Assembly (NCBI RefSeq): GCF_039555335.1
Contig: NC_092631.1
Location: forward strand, 5,733,501 to 5,797,500
Direction of reading: 5' to 3'
Length of the DNA stretch: 64,000 nt
Source of the DNA: Amphiura filiformis
Lineage: Eukaryota > Echinodermata > Ophiuroidea > Amphilepidida > Amphiuridae
Part shown: in pieces, positions 41,735-53,233 of the stretch
Layout of the letters: every line of letters begins with the position of its first letter
Position numbering within the stretch: position 1 is the stretch's first letter
Notes under the pieces: generated by a model
Told to the model about the DNA's origin: nothing
The model's input: the letters and a program-made list of their open reading frames with translations, nothing else
Databases searched by the model: none
Program-made: the position numbers and the translations under genes

Positions 41735-42905
41735 TCAGAGCCTTTCCAAGTAACAACTGGAGTGCTTCAGGGTGATGTGTTGGCACCATTCCTGTTCATT
41801 ATCCTGGTAGACTACCTTCTGATGAAATCAACTTCTGGAATTGATGCTGGAATTGTTACCTACCTAGTCGGTCAAGCAGGTATCCTGCCAAGATGCTGAA
41901 TGACCTGGATTTTGCTAATGATATTGCCCTGCTGGAATCTTCCATAGCCCGGGCCCAGTCACAGCTTACTAGGACTGCAACAGCAGATCTAGGCCTTGTC
42001 ATCAGCGCACCTAAGACAGAATATGACTGCAAACTGTAACGCCCAACCAGCACTATGGTAGTACCATCAACCATGTCACAGACTTCAAGTATTTGGGTTC
42101 CAAGATGGGCTCTAGTGTTGGAGACCTAAAAAGAAGAAAAGCACTAGCCTGGGCAGCTTTCTGGAAACTGGAACGCCTGTGGAGAAGCCTGTCCCTGCCA
42201 ATCGAAACAAAAATCAAGCTGTTTCAGACAACGTGTGTTACTGTCTTTCTGTATGGGTGCGAGTCATGAGTAACAGGGGCGGATCCAGGAATTTTTGATA
42301 GAGGGGGCGCCTTTTGGTCAATGACGAAAAAATGGTGTTGAGGGGGTTACCCCCTCGAAAACTCAACGGTTTTGGCCCATTGTTTGCTGCTCATGGCCGA
42401 ATTTGTTCATTTTTTTTAATTTCTTTCATTTTTTGTATTTTAAATTGGGCGTCGCCCTTTGCTAGGCAAAAAAGAGGGCGCAGCGCCTCCTAAATCCGCC
42501 CTGGGTAATTACCAAGGACATGGAAAACAAGATCAATGCATTTGCAACATCTTGCTACAGAGTCATGTTAAACATCAAACGTGTGGATGGGATTCCAAAT
42601 GAAACCATCTACAACCTGACCAACACCACTCCACTGGTTGCCAGAGTAAATATTCATGAACTCAAATTTCTCGGCCATATACTGCGTCTTGAAAATGGCA
42701 AGCCTGTGAAAGAATATGCGCTTTATATTCCACCACATGGGAAGAGGAAACCGGGACGGCCGCGCACACTGTACTTAATGTCCAGCACCTCCTGGGAGAT
42801 ACTGAAGGGATGCTGCAGCCAAACAAAATTGTTTCGCTTGCCCAAGATCGCATTAGTTGAAGAAAGCTTGTGGTCGCCTGCTCCGCAGCCGACTGATGAT
42901 GATGA
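41735..42905 (+). pseudogene. Non-LTR reverse-transcriptase remnant, broken
   Basis: The frame starts SEPFQVTTGVLQGDVLAPFL then FIILVDYLL (RT palm motif), then after a frameshift LNDLDFANDIALLESS, the place of the catalytic (F/Y)ADD box, here FAND (41911-41922). Next come FKYLGSKMGS, RKALAWAAFWKLERLWRSLS and LFLYGCES-type sequence, an inserted MITE, and a 162-codon frame (VARVNIHELKFLGHILRLEN, GKRKPGRP). It ends near GATGATGATGACG. The catalytic substitution, frameshifts and insertion make it inactive. RTE-like, clade uncertain. Confidence 0.85.
42275..42501. mobile_element. hAT-like MITE inside the RT pseudogene
   Basis: AGGGGCGGATCCAGGAATTT at the left and TAAATCCGCCC at the right are inverted, as in the widespread CAGGGGCGGATCC hAT ends. 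TGAGTAAC (42267-42274) and TGGGTAAT (42502-42509) look like a decayed 8-bp duplication. Taking the insert and one copy out makes the RT frame continuous. Confidence 0.82.
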
Positions 42906-43146
42906 CGCGCATAATGTTCCCAGAAATCAAAATCAAAAATTTCACACAAAGCCAACATCCTTGGCATGTGCTGTTGACCCCGACTCAGTATCAAGTGTGG
43001 TTTTATAATATAACACATTCATAAGAAGTGCAATTTTAAAAAAAAAGACAAATTACTGTTGTGTCTGCAAAAGTGAAACATAATATGATAAGACTAATGA
43101 TAATGAAATCTTCTATCTTGTAAGAATCCTGTTTTGTGTGAATTTC

Positions 43147-43357
43147 ACTGTAAAAGTAGAAATTTTCGCGAGGTTTTTATTTTTGCGAATTTCGTGAGTG
43201 GACATAAAATCGCAAAAATAAAAACTTGCGAAAATAACCTTTTGCATTAGGTTTCTATTGTATCAATCAAAACCGCGAAATTTAATTCTCGCGCAATTGA
43301 CAAAATCTTCAAAATCCAGAAAATATCTTCTCACGAAAATATTGACTTTTACAGTAT
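43147..43357. mobile_element. Inverted-end repeat of the ACTGTAAAAGT..TTTTCGCGAG type
   Basis: CACTGTAAAAGTAGAAATTT, TCGCGAG at the left is mirrored by CTCACGAAAATATTGACTTT, TACAGT at the right; the inner GCGAATTTCG / CGAAATTTA segments alternate orientation. Confidence 0.7.
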
Positions 43358-44697
43358 GTGTTTTTGTATGTGTGATTATAATTTTCATCTGCCATTTACG
43401 GAGCTTATTTAATAAGCAAGGTGAATGTTAACTCTCTCCACGCGGATGTCGAATGCAGACGACATAAATGCTTCAATTTTTTTTAATTAAAAAATTTCAG
43501 AACTGTAATTTCTCTTGACCATATTGTAATCAGCACGAAAAATACATTAAAATGAGTACAAACAAGCATAGTATTGGTGCAGAGGTTCTTAAGATTTGAT
43601 TTTTAGAGACTTTATGTTGAAGCATATGGCCAGCGCACAGTGCATTAAAACTGAATGTGAAAGAATTGATGATGTAGCTCACATTTGAAACAAAAACAAA
43701 AAGGGGAAATCAACTTGATTTATATTTAACAAAAGAGCCTGGAATTGTATTATAAATAATTAATATGTGTCAACAAAGTACAGAAAAACTACAGAATGTC
43801 ATACAAGGATCACAGTTTAAAACTTGTGAACACGACATTATAGATATAGATGTTTGTGATGTCATCAGCCAAAGTGAGTCATTATAGCCATTTTTCTTTT
43901 TTTCTGTTTGGGTAACCAAACACTCTTGTTTATGTTTTGATAAATCAATGAAATTGACAAATTTAATATTGTGAAGCTACCTGATCACACTTGGATTGAT
44001 GACAAACACATTTTCCCCTTGCATTTCTATTTGAATGTATCTCCCTTCTATAGTATGATATGATAATTATGATTTTGATGAGTTGAATTTATATATTGTC
44101 CTATGTAATACATTGGAACAATATAGTATATGGTGAAGTGAATGCTAGATTTTTGTCAAAACTGCAATGTTTTCGGTGCTGGCCAGCATTTGTCCAACCC
44201 AGTTTCCACCATCGGAACCAAAATTCACACAAATTCCCACTATTTGGGGTAAAAAAAAATAATTTTAGGCTTTTTATTTTATTTTTTTTACATACGGGGA
44301 TGTGCCGCTCCAATGAGTTTTCCACAAAAAATCCTTATGTTGGTCTATGTTTTGAAAAAAAAAATCCTTGGGTCTCCCTTTTAAATTTTCCGTTTTATTA
44401 TGTGTGAAAAACGTGTTGATTTTACTATTTTAAACTCAAATCCTTAGATATGGGTCCCTATTTTCGGAAAATCGTTAGATATGGGTCCCTATTTTTCAGT
44501 AAAATTACCCTTAGAAATGGGTAAGGGTTCAGAAGCTCGAGCTGCACATCCCTGTCGAAAAAATAATCCAAGTACCCTCCCCCTCCCGCCACCACTGAAT
44601 GGCCTCCATACAGAACACTCAACCAATATGGATGAAAAAAAAACAATGTTGTTCTGTCCAAGGAGATCGCACACAGACCAATCAGAAGTGATTGGTA
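43358..44697. other. Spacer with low-complexity repeats
   Basis: No gene supported. Includes a tandem pair ATATGGGTCCCTATTTT (44448-44510). The small ORFs at 44096-44723 lack family features. Confidence 0.45.
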
Positions 44698-45000
44698 ACC
44701 CAGCAAATGCAAAAATGTTTTAAAAATGTTATAACAGTGTTTTGTTTGTGGTCAAAACATTTTAAATATCATGAATTTCGTGGTTATATAAAGGTCATGA
44801 AATCATTTTTAAAACGTTTTATATGAAACAAACACAACAGCTTTCCAAAAATATCAAAAGGCTGTAAAACGTTTTGTGGCAAACATTTGTGTGAAATATT
44901 TTGTCAACAATTAAATACCATGTTAGAAAGTTTTGCAAGAACTTTTCAAAAAATGTTTTACATGTTATTGAAACATTTTATACCCTTTAATGCACATTTT
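44698..45000. repeat. Second copy of the CCCAGCAAA..ATGTTTTAAA repeat
   Basis: ACCCAGCAAATGCAAAAATG, TTTTAAAAATG, GGTTATATAAAGGTCATGAA; see 33965-34110. A possible right end of the same family is at 55110-55150. Confidence 0.6.
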
Positions 45001-45099
45001 GGGGGTGGGGCTTTAGGGGCACGAGCCCCCGGGGGTAAAAGCAGGGGGCCAAAAGCGAAGGGGCGAAAGAAGAAGGAAAATGTGTAAAAAATGGTACTG

Positions 45100-45250
45100 G
45101 CCCATTTCATATCAACTCAGGGATGTGCACATAGCACCTCTTCAATTTTTTTTTTTTCTGTGTGGTGGTAGATATTTACCACCACACAGAAAAAGAACAA
45201 AATTGAAGAGGTGTTGCGGTGCACATCCCTGGAGTTGACATGGAATGGGC
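45100..45250. mobile_element. Short foldback, internally deleted form of the 58815-60840 family
   Basis: GCCCATTTCATATCAACTCA .. GTGCACATAGCACCTCTTCA .. CTGTGTGGTGGTAGATATT is followed almost at once by the inverse. The outer ~65 bases of the right arm match 60777-60840 beyond the 2-kb palindrome. Confidence 0.85.
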
Positions 45251-45780
45251 GTACTAGACATCAAAATGTGTTGATTTTAGGGCGCTATCGCTCATAATCC
45301 TTACACACAATGAGTTCTGATACCGAATGTCCCACCAGGAGTGGCAGTGCAATTCAAAGCATGTTTAGTTGGCACACATTTACAGCACTCCTAAATGTCT
45401 AAATTTGTAGCACCCTGGATATTTTACAAGACATGGCCTGGCGACTATCCACCACAAAATGGCCTGTAATGATTGCAGAGTTTTGAGATGGTCCATTGAA
45501 CCTCTCAAAGAACAATAGAAAACAAAGGATTTCCCAACTATTTTCCTAGGTTGCAAAAAAGCAACAGGGACCTAGTGTAATATAAGCTTATTTTTAGGAA
45601 AATTTGCCTGTCCAATATCTCATAAAGTGAAAATGCTAACATTATAGCCCATTTTGTGGTGGACAGTCGCATTTGACTAAAAATGAAACTGGGGCAACGC
45701 TTACAGCTTATCATTTTGAGTGATGAGATGCGTAAGCAGTCATTGCCAATTGACAAAATAGCATTCACCTAACAGTATTG
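45251..45780. other. Spacer, no gene
   Basis: A weak inverted pair CACCACAAAATGGC / CCCATTTTGTGGTGG (45450 and 45648) suggests a decayed element. Confidence 0.45.
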
Positions 45781-45784
45781 TCTT

Positions 45785-45930
45785 GTAGGAGGCTGGTCGA
45801 GTGCAGATCCGTCGGAACACGCTGTTCAATACGGAATAAATGCGAACCTCATCGTGACGTCATCCAAGCAGCAAAGTTCATTTCCCATTCAAAAGCATTA
45901 TGCGACGGATCTGCAGTCGACCATTCTGTG
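45785..45930. mobile_element. Small foldback
   Basis: GGCTGGTCGAGTGCAGATCC, GTCG and CGACGGATCTGCAGTCGACC are inverted across ~85 bases that include TGACGTCA. Confidence 0.7.
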
Positions 45931-46033
45931 TAGATTGCAACATTGTGTTTCTGGAAAGAACCATGCATGTTTTATCATGTAATAAAACACGTGAACATAA
46001 TACAGCACTGCTTTATTTGTTAATTTGTCTACT

Positions 46034-46283
46034 CTTAAGGGATCTGGAATGAGCGTTTCGACAGTATTTTTGTGGGACATGAGAGCACATCAGACATATC
46101 AAATTGCATTCTGAATACGAAGAATGTCTTTCTGATATCAAATAATTTTCATTTTTGAAATTCACGATATAATTCAAATTTTATGACAAATTATTAAAAT
46201 TTGATATTTTTCACATTTTTGCCATATAACAGTCCTCGAAGTAAATTTTATAAATCTAATGATATATTCTTAAAGTGTATGTA
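46034..46283 (+). mobile_element. Left half of the CGTTTCGACAG TTAA MITE
   Basis: TTAAGGGATCTGGAATGAGC onward matches 40463-40705. It stops at GTATGTA, where CGAGGGGCGGTCAATAGG begins, a mariner-end-like sequence next to a TA. Confidence 0.8.
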
Positions 46284-48500
46284 CGAGGGGCGGTCAATAG
46301 GTTTGTAGAACAAGGTACTTGAAAGAGTACTAGCCAAATTATTTCTATCTCTCTCTTGAGCATGGTCACTACATACCTTAATGTACCCGTCGCAATTTTT
46401 CTTGAAACCTTCTATGTCACCATCAAACCTGATATTATGAAGGTATGACCTAAAATTCTAAAATGGGGTTCACTAACTGGAGGCCATTAGTTATCTGACC
46501 CTTCTGTCGTGAATGGCAGCTTGATAAACTAAGAATAGCGTACAGGATACAATCCGAGAATAGCCACATTCCTACCATCAACCTTCTTCACATGATGGCT
46601 TGCCTCAATTTTGCTATCAAAATTGTATGATATATGCCTATGATTGTACTTTCATTTGGCAAATGATCTGTCATCAAGACTATCCCTGGATCTCAGAAAC
46701 AGCGATGAAGACCTTGCACCACGGTGACCGAAAGTGATGATCTTCTTAGGGTGTGAGATCCATGTGCTTCCACTAAAGTCACTCATAATTCCATTGATTA
46801 ATGTATGTCTTATCACCTTTAGCCATATATAGATTAAATTTGCCTTGGTCCTCATTCTAAGTGTATAGAAGGTGTAGACCTGAATATGTCAACTGGTATC
46901 AATTTTGAACATGGAAGATTCCGGGACCCCATCTAGAAGACACCCTGGAATACCCAAATGTTAATGGATTAATATTGGAAACACATTCATCAGAGTTGTC
47001 ATATTTTGTGGCTATCTTATCTTTCTTATTTGGCACTTTATTCATTATCAATGCCACTGTACCAGCATGTATATCATTTAGTGGTGATGTCAGCAAGGAC
47101 GCTCATTCCATTTTTGAACTCTAAGAACCTTTTCGTTGCTGTTGAATACCAAGGACTTCATTACCACACAGTGTCAACTTCCTATACGATAAATATAAAT
47201 TTAATACTCCGTTGGTGAGCGACGGGCGAGTGGTATTTCACCGAACGCAAGAAAAGGAGTTCTATCTGATTGGCTAGCAATCGATCGCTTAGGTCGCTTA
47301 TTAGTCAACTACAAACTCAAAACTGAGCAATGTATTCAATTCGATTGAAATCAATATTCTATTATTGACGTAGATAAAGAGAGTGATAGTGTTTCAATAA
47401 TGTACATTGTATTGCACCTTGATTCTACATGCATTCCTTTATATAAATATTTTCTCAAAGAGTTGAAATGATCACAATTTTTACCCAGGATTTCAAAAAG
47501 TTTACCGCATAAAATTGCAGTTAAACATATCCACAGCAAAATACCGGTCCTCACTAATTAGTGCATTTAATTTCCAGTTAGCGTAATTAAGATAAAACTT
47601 GTGATTTATCTGACAACAAATAAAATTTTCTTGCAATAGAAATATCATATGGGATACTGATATGGTAGGCCGCAACCGCCACAACGTGGAGCTGCTACGC
47701 GTAGCTGACTTTTTGCTCCGTGGAGCCAATTAAATTAGCTCAAATTGACCAATCAATGATCATGTTAGAGTTTTTCATTACTCGGAGGTAAAACTGACCA
47801 ATCAAGTACGACTGAAACGACATTATGTGAAGCGAATTTATTCATTAAGAATTTGCCAGACGAGCGTCACGTAGTTGCAAGATATCCTTGGTCACGAAAG
47901 TTATGATTCAAAAAGTAGTTTATGAAAAGTACGAACCGACTTATTATTAAGATGGACATGCACTCATAAGAAACTCATACCGGGACTCATACAGTATTGT
48001 ACATTACTATATAGCTAGGCAGATTGGTGGTAAACCATGCACACAGTTCTGCGATCTGCAGTGTATCGCCGGGAGCTAATTTGTATAACTTGCGCGGTGT
48101 GGCCTGCGGAATTCGACCTTCAGCAAACTGCAAACCAGTTCGGATTTACTTTATATACTAGTAGTAGGCCATACATACTGTACATTGTAGTTATCCTGTC
48201 CGTTTTCCTATACACAATACTCAGTGCGCTCACCATTGACGTGTGACCTCTACAAATAGTGTATGTTAGAAGTATAGGCCATTGCCTAGTTGACGTCACT
48301 GTGTAAACAAGAGCACCAATGGTGCTGTAGCTCAATTGTTTCTGGATATAGGCATGTCATTGTAACTAATATATAATTATGTTATTGGCATCATGGTATT
48401 GTAGGTGCATAATATTACAACTTATTGTCGGTTACCATATTCAGCATTATTATTATGGACTATGCATTTACCTAGATAGAAACAAAAATTGAAATTGGAA
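46284..48500. other. Mixed non-coding region
   Basis: Starts with CGAGGGGCGGTCAATAGG, like one end of some mariner elements; no second end or transposase found. Includes a repeat unit ACAACGTGGAGCTGCTACGC (47681) that recurs inverted at 54620-54646. No gene supported. Confidence 0.4.
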
Positions 48501-48524
48501 GTGCGAGGTAGAGTTATTTGAAAA

Positions 48525-49260
48525 ACAGCTTTCCTGAAGAGAATTGGACAGAGCTCCGCCATCTGACAGCCATTTTAAAGGAACTGTCGGTAGGAAAAGC
48601 TCTACCATCTTAAAGCCTCATTTAAGGAATTGTAAGTGGGAAATGGAGGGTTTATCAAAGAAGGTTGAAGGAAAATGTCAACATTAAAGCCAGGCTCATG
48701 ACCTTGAAAACTGACCTACGTACATGTGAACTGCATCATGAGATGAACCTTTTAAAATACCGCTTTCCTGAAAAAAAATGGACAGAGCTCTGCTGTCTGA
48801 CAGCCCCATTTTTAAAAACTGTCCGTAGGAACTAATATGGAGGAATTTTTTAAGAAAAGGTTGGAAGTAAAGGCATAAACTTTGAAGGTTCATAACATGA
48901 AAACTGAGCCACCTGCATACATATGATCTGCATCAAGAGATAGAGCTATCTAAAATAAAGCTTTCCTCAAAAAATGCAGAGCTCTGCCGTTAGACAGCTT
49001 CATTTAAGGATCTTTCTATGCGGAAGATTTTTTCAAAGAAGGTTGGAGTAAAATACCAACTTTCAAGGCTCATAACTTCAAACTGAACAACCTATGTACA
49101 TATGTATAGCTAGCTATGTATGGCTATGTATAGCCATGCATAGCTATGTATAGCCATATATATGTATAGCTATATTATATGTATAGCCATGTATAGCCAA
49201 CAATGGACAGAGCTCCACCGTGTAACAGCCCCATTTCAGAAACTGTCAGTAGGAACCAAG
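48525..49260 (+). repeat. Four diverged tandem units of about 200-230 bp
   Basis: Anchored by GGACAGAGCTCCGCCATCTG (48547), GGACAGAGCTCTGCTGTCTG (48779), GCAGAGCTCTGCCGTTAGAC (48976) and GGACAGAGCTCCACCGTGTA (49203). Between units 3 and 4 a TATAGCCATG-type microsatellite has expanded (49100-49200). Confidence 0.8.
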
Positions 49261-49334
49261 TCCATAAGTTAGCACAACTGCACGTCATACATTACATCAT
49301 TTCTGCATGCAATTGGCTAATTGTAGAAAATACC

Positions 49335-49915
49335 GGTATATGGGACACAAGCCACCATATACATGTAGCCTTAAAATTGTCGGGCATCAGGACTTTTAAT
49401 GCAGTATAAGGCCCATCTATACCAAGGTGAAAAAAATAAAAGGTACGCCATTTAAATGTATTTATGCTTATGCTTAACATGTCTCTTTCTAATTCTATAG
49501 GAAAAGACAAAAAACAACAGCTGAAAGCATTTGTACTGAGACTTTGAAAATTATTTAGGCCTACTTTAAAAAAACCTTTGGTGAGATAATCGGTAGTAGA
49601 CAAAATAGGAAAGTTAGCATCTCCGCGCTTTCCATCGTATAACCTTAAATGTGGCGGTATTATAATACGCTATCACTAGGCCCTCTACCAGGATGTAATT
49701 GGCTAAGTACCATAGTACCGGTATTTTATAGCCACCATATAGCCTTAAAATTGTCGGGAACCTGGACTTTTCATGCACACTCAGAGGTGATTAAAAATGA
49801 AAAAATAGGCCTATTTAAATTAAAGTGAAATTAATGTGTTAATTTATATCTTTCTATAGGAAAAGACTGAAATCTGCAGCTGAACATATTTGTATTGAAA
49901 AATAAAATTATCTAA
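49335..49915 (+). repeat. Two-copy direct repeat, ~360-bp period
   Basis: ATACCGGTAT .. CATATA(CATGTA)GCCTTAAAATTGTCGGG and TTCTATAGGAAAAGACAAAA-like segments occur at 49332-49555 and 49718-49915. Confidence 0.75.
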
Positions 49916-49996
49916 TCTTACTTGTGACCAATGTGCTATAATTTTTGAGAAAAATGCAAAAATAGGCACAAAATTTGCCGGGGGTGTAGTACCCCC
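49915..49996 (-). mobile_element. Solo end of the TTAA MITE family (copy C)
   Basis: CACCAATG-like arm ending GGGGGTGTAGTACCCCC followed by TTGA. Matches the right arm of 8181-8530. Confidence 0.8.
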
Positions 49997-50337
49997 TTGA
50001 GCCATAGAAAGGTAAAATTATGAAAGGAACCACACTGTTTGGTTCTTTAACATGGATTTTATGGGGACTTAATATCTGAATTATGACATTATTTTTAATA
50101 TGTCAAAATTACCCTGCTGCCCTGATAAACACAACTAATTTGGCTGATTCCATTTAGGTGTAAGTTGGGATATGTTTAATCGTACATAGTGGCTTTAATC
50201 ATACTACATTATTTTTAAACAATTGAAAAGTGTATACATGTAATAACAGGGAAAACCTATTCTTACATTAACCCTAACACCCAAAAATCTTACAAAATCT
50301 TACGATGAAAAATTCTGCGCATGCATGAATCCCAGGG

Positions 50338-50566
50338 TCTGCGATGATGCAATCACCCTAAGTGTTATATGCGCACGGAATTGCTGGGCGGGCAGCAAGA
50401 ACCCGTGTAGCTACCGGTCCGTGATCGTGTGCTTGGCATGCGGGGGTCAAAGGTTGAATCCGGGGTGCCAAGTCAAAATTCCTCTTCTCCTTGACTTTTT
50501 CGGATCTTCTTTGACTTCCGATCCCAAAAAGCAGGGTCCAGTCCCGGGGTCCAGTGTTAGGGTTAA
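50338..50566 (+). mobile_element. tRNA-like SINE, copy 2
   Basis: GCGATGATGCAATCACCCTA .. GGAATTGCTGGGCGGGCAGC .. box B-like GGTTGAATCC .. pyrimidine-rich tail .. GTTAGGGTTAAAGA. The Helitron begins directly after its tail. Confidence 0.75.
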
Positions 50567-50570
50567 AGAA

Positions 50571-52814
50571 TCTATACTATTAAAGAGGAACTTGCCGATA
50601 ATCGATACTTTGAGGAGGAACTGATCGATTCATCGGTATCATGTCAGAGATTATAGATGACAAAAAATTAATAAATAGATAAATAAATAAGTTCTAGCAT
50701 TTCCAGATGAATGGTAATTGCATAGATAAATAGATAAATTAATAAATACAAATAATTATTTGGATTTATTTGGTGGATCAACCAATGGTGGCCCGTCATT
50801 TCGTTGCCATGCTATAGGCCTACGCACATTATAGTCCGCACACACGCATAGCAACCCAGCGAGCGAGCACGCGTCAACCTCAAAAAAAAAAAAATGGCAG
50901 AGACGGTACGAAAATTGCGACAGTAAATGCTATTACCGTTAGAAAATTTTAAGCAGTTATGTCATCATATTGAGGGGGGTCATCGACCATGGGGGGGGCT
51001 TGATGGCCGCAGTTTTTCGGCAATTTTCCTGTGGAATTTTCTAAATTTTCAGATCGATCGGAGGCACATGCCTGTCCATATCACGCCACACGCAAATGAT
51101 TTAAAGGTATGTAAATTTGTAATTTGAAAATAAATTTTGAGTTTTGATGCGTTTGACTATAACTTGAGTAGGCCTAGAGAGGAAGAAAGGAAAGAAAAAC
51201 CTATCTAACGTAAGAGATATAGATAGAAGGAAAAAAAGACACAGAGAGGGAAAATGAGAAAGAAGTAAAGAAATGATGTGAGCAAAAGTAAAGAGAGATA
51301 GAAGGACTGAGAACGAAGGAAAATAAAGAAAGAAAGAAATGAAAGGAAAGAAAGGTTTAATGACAAGGAGCCCTGGCGAAAAATAAATAAATAAATGGTG
51401 GGAAAGGGTAGGAATGAAAGAAAGTGAGGACGGAAGGATGTGTCGAAAAGAGATCAAAGAAAACAAAGAACGAACGAACGAACGAACGAAAGAAAGAAAG
51501 AAAGGAAGGAAGGGGAAGTGACAAATGGAAAGAAAAAAGTTTAAAAAAGTATGGCCTACCAAAAATACATAAAATGGATTTGTGTTTTGGTCAAATTCTA
51601 ATATGCAAACACGCGTTATTGGGCTGGTAAAAGCGATACCAATTGCCATGATTACCATTTCCCCCACCCCACCACCTGAAGTTACGCCTATGTAACTCAA
51701 CCTTATTGAAACCCAATGTTGCTATAGTATAGGCCAACTTGATGAAACAGAAACAAATTTAAAAGAAAGAACGAACGAACGAACGAAAGAAAGAAACGGC
51801 CACATACATGCGTGCAAAAGTGGAACAAATTCGCACGAAGACCGCAAAAATGGGCACTTTTTAGTATGGCCAAATATGAGGTTAATCAGAAACCCACATG
51901 TACATATGTATACAGGAAAGAAAGAAAGAAAGAAAGACAAAGAAAGAAAGAAAGACAGACAGAAAGAAAGAAAGACAACGAAAGAAAGACAGAAAGAAAG
52001 AAAGACAAAGAAAGAAAGACAGACAGAAAGAAAGAAAGACAAAGAAAGAAAGAAAGACAACGACAGAAAGACAGACAGAAAGAAAGACAGAAAGACAAAG
52101 AAAGAAAGACAGACAGAAAGAAAAGAAAGACAGAAAGAAAGAAAGAAAGAAAGAAAAAAAAGTAAGAATGAAAGAAAGAATGAAAGAAAGCAAGAAAGAG
52201 AAAGGGTGAGAGAAACGAAAAGAAAGAATAGGAAAAACAAAAAAAGACAGACAGACAGACAGAAAGAAAGAAAGAGCTAGAGAGAGAGACCGAGAGAAAG
52301 AAAGAAAGGGAACAAGCAAGAAAATAAAAAGGAGAGAAATGGAACGAAATAACGGGAAAGCTGTGGTGTGCGCAAAAAGGGGGGCAGGCGGGCACTCCCC
52401 CCCCCCCCCCCCACTTTTGTTGGTCATTCGGGGGATTCGCGGGAAAAAATTTGCCCCTTCACACTCCTATTAAATCAGACTCCATGCGGGAACTGAACTA
52501 CGGGAAAGCAAAAAATGGAAAGAGATAGAGAGAGAAACTGAAAGAAAAAAGGAAAGACAAAGAAAAAATAAGTCAAACGTGTGTTTGGTACAAAAATTAC
52601 GCAAAAGATTATGCTAAAGGAAATCGTTTGCAAAATGGAGGCAACAAAAATTGTACCACATCACTGACTGAGTAGGCCCTAATAATTGAGCTGTTAAATC
52701 GATACCAATTGTCATGATTACCATTTTCCATCGTTTATGCTAACCGCTCCTGTTTACTAACCGCTCCCGTTTACTCATCTAGCGGGGCCCGCGCGAAGCG
52801 CGGGTACCCGCTAG
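50571..52814 (+). mobile_element. Candidate non-autonomous Helitron
   Basis: The 5' end TCTATACTATTAAAG follows an A (50570). The 3' end has hairpin CCCGCGC-GAA-GCGCGGG (52788-52804) followed six bases later by CTAG (52811-52814) and then T. TC...CTAG ends, a 3' hairpin and insertion between A and T are the Helitron hallmarks. There are no inverted ends and no Rep/helicase coding. It carries a ~1.1-kb purine-rich microsatellite. Confidence 0.8.
51180..52350 (+). repeat. GAAA / GACA-type microsatellite
   Basis: Long purine-rich tract of AAAG, GACAGACA and GAACGAAC units. It gives long Lys/Glu-rich or Ser/Phe/Leu-rich frames in all registers, which are not genes. Confidence 0.95.
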
Positions 52815-53089
52815 TAATAATTACATTAGAGAATTTGAAAATGTGTATTTTATTTGCTTTTATCCTGTTAGCGTGTTGCATGCCTGTATGCAATAGTTTC
52901 TGATGCATTTACATTCCTAGATAAATTGTCAGTCCAACAAAAAGTAAAGTTTCATAGTCTTTATGTAACTCTTACAAGATTCTTGTAATTTCCACAGACA
53001 GACATGGTTCAAATAACTATTGCTTCTAACTTGAACTTGAAATGATATTATGATTGTACTGATTGCTCTCAATATATCTGTATCTGCAG

Positions 53090-53233
53090 ACATGTATCAT
53101 ACAAAATATGACCTTCTTTGAGGACATTTTCCAGGGCATGAATGAGACAGCCTCTGGGTTTGGTCAGTCCAGGGTCAGTGTTGACCAGCTCCAGCTATGT
53201 AACCTGTCAATCTTAATTATATCATGGCCCTGA
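53090..53233 (+). other. Exon-like open segment, unidentified
   Basis: After an acceptor-like CTGCAG there is a 48-codon frame open to a TGA (53231-53233), reading NMTFFEDIFQGMNETASGFG and then SVDQLQLCNLSILIISWP. Composition is more protein-like than the neighbouring AT-rich DNA, but there is no family match and no partner exon. It may be a decayed repeat. Confidence 0.15.

Noticed and set aside
46284-46310. Mariner insertion based on CGAGGGGCGGTCAATAGG beside a TA
   Set aside because: Only one end seen, no transposase signature in the following kilobase; kept as a note only.
51101-52427. Several long open frames on both strands (up to 199 codons), rich in Lys/Glu/Arg or Ser/Phe/Leu
   Set aside because: They are translations of the GAAA/GACA microsatellite, open in several frames at once, with no domain.
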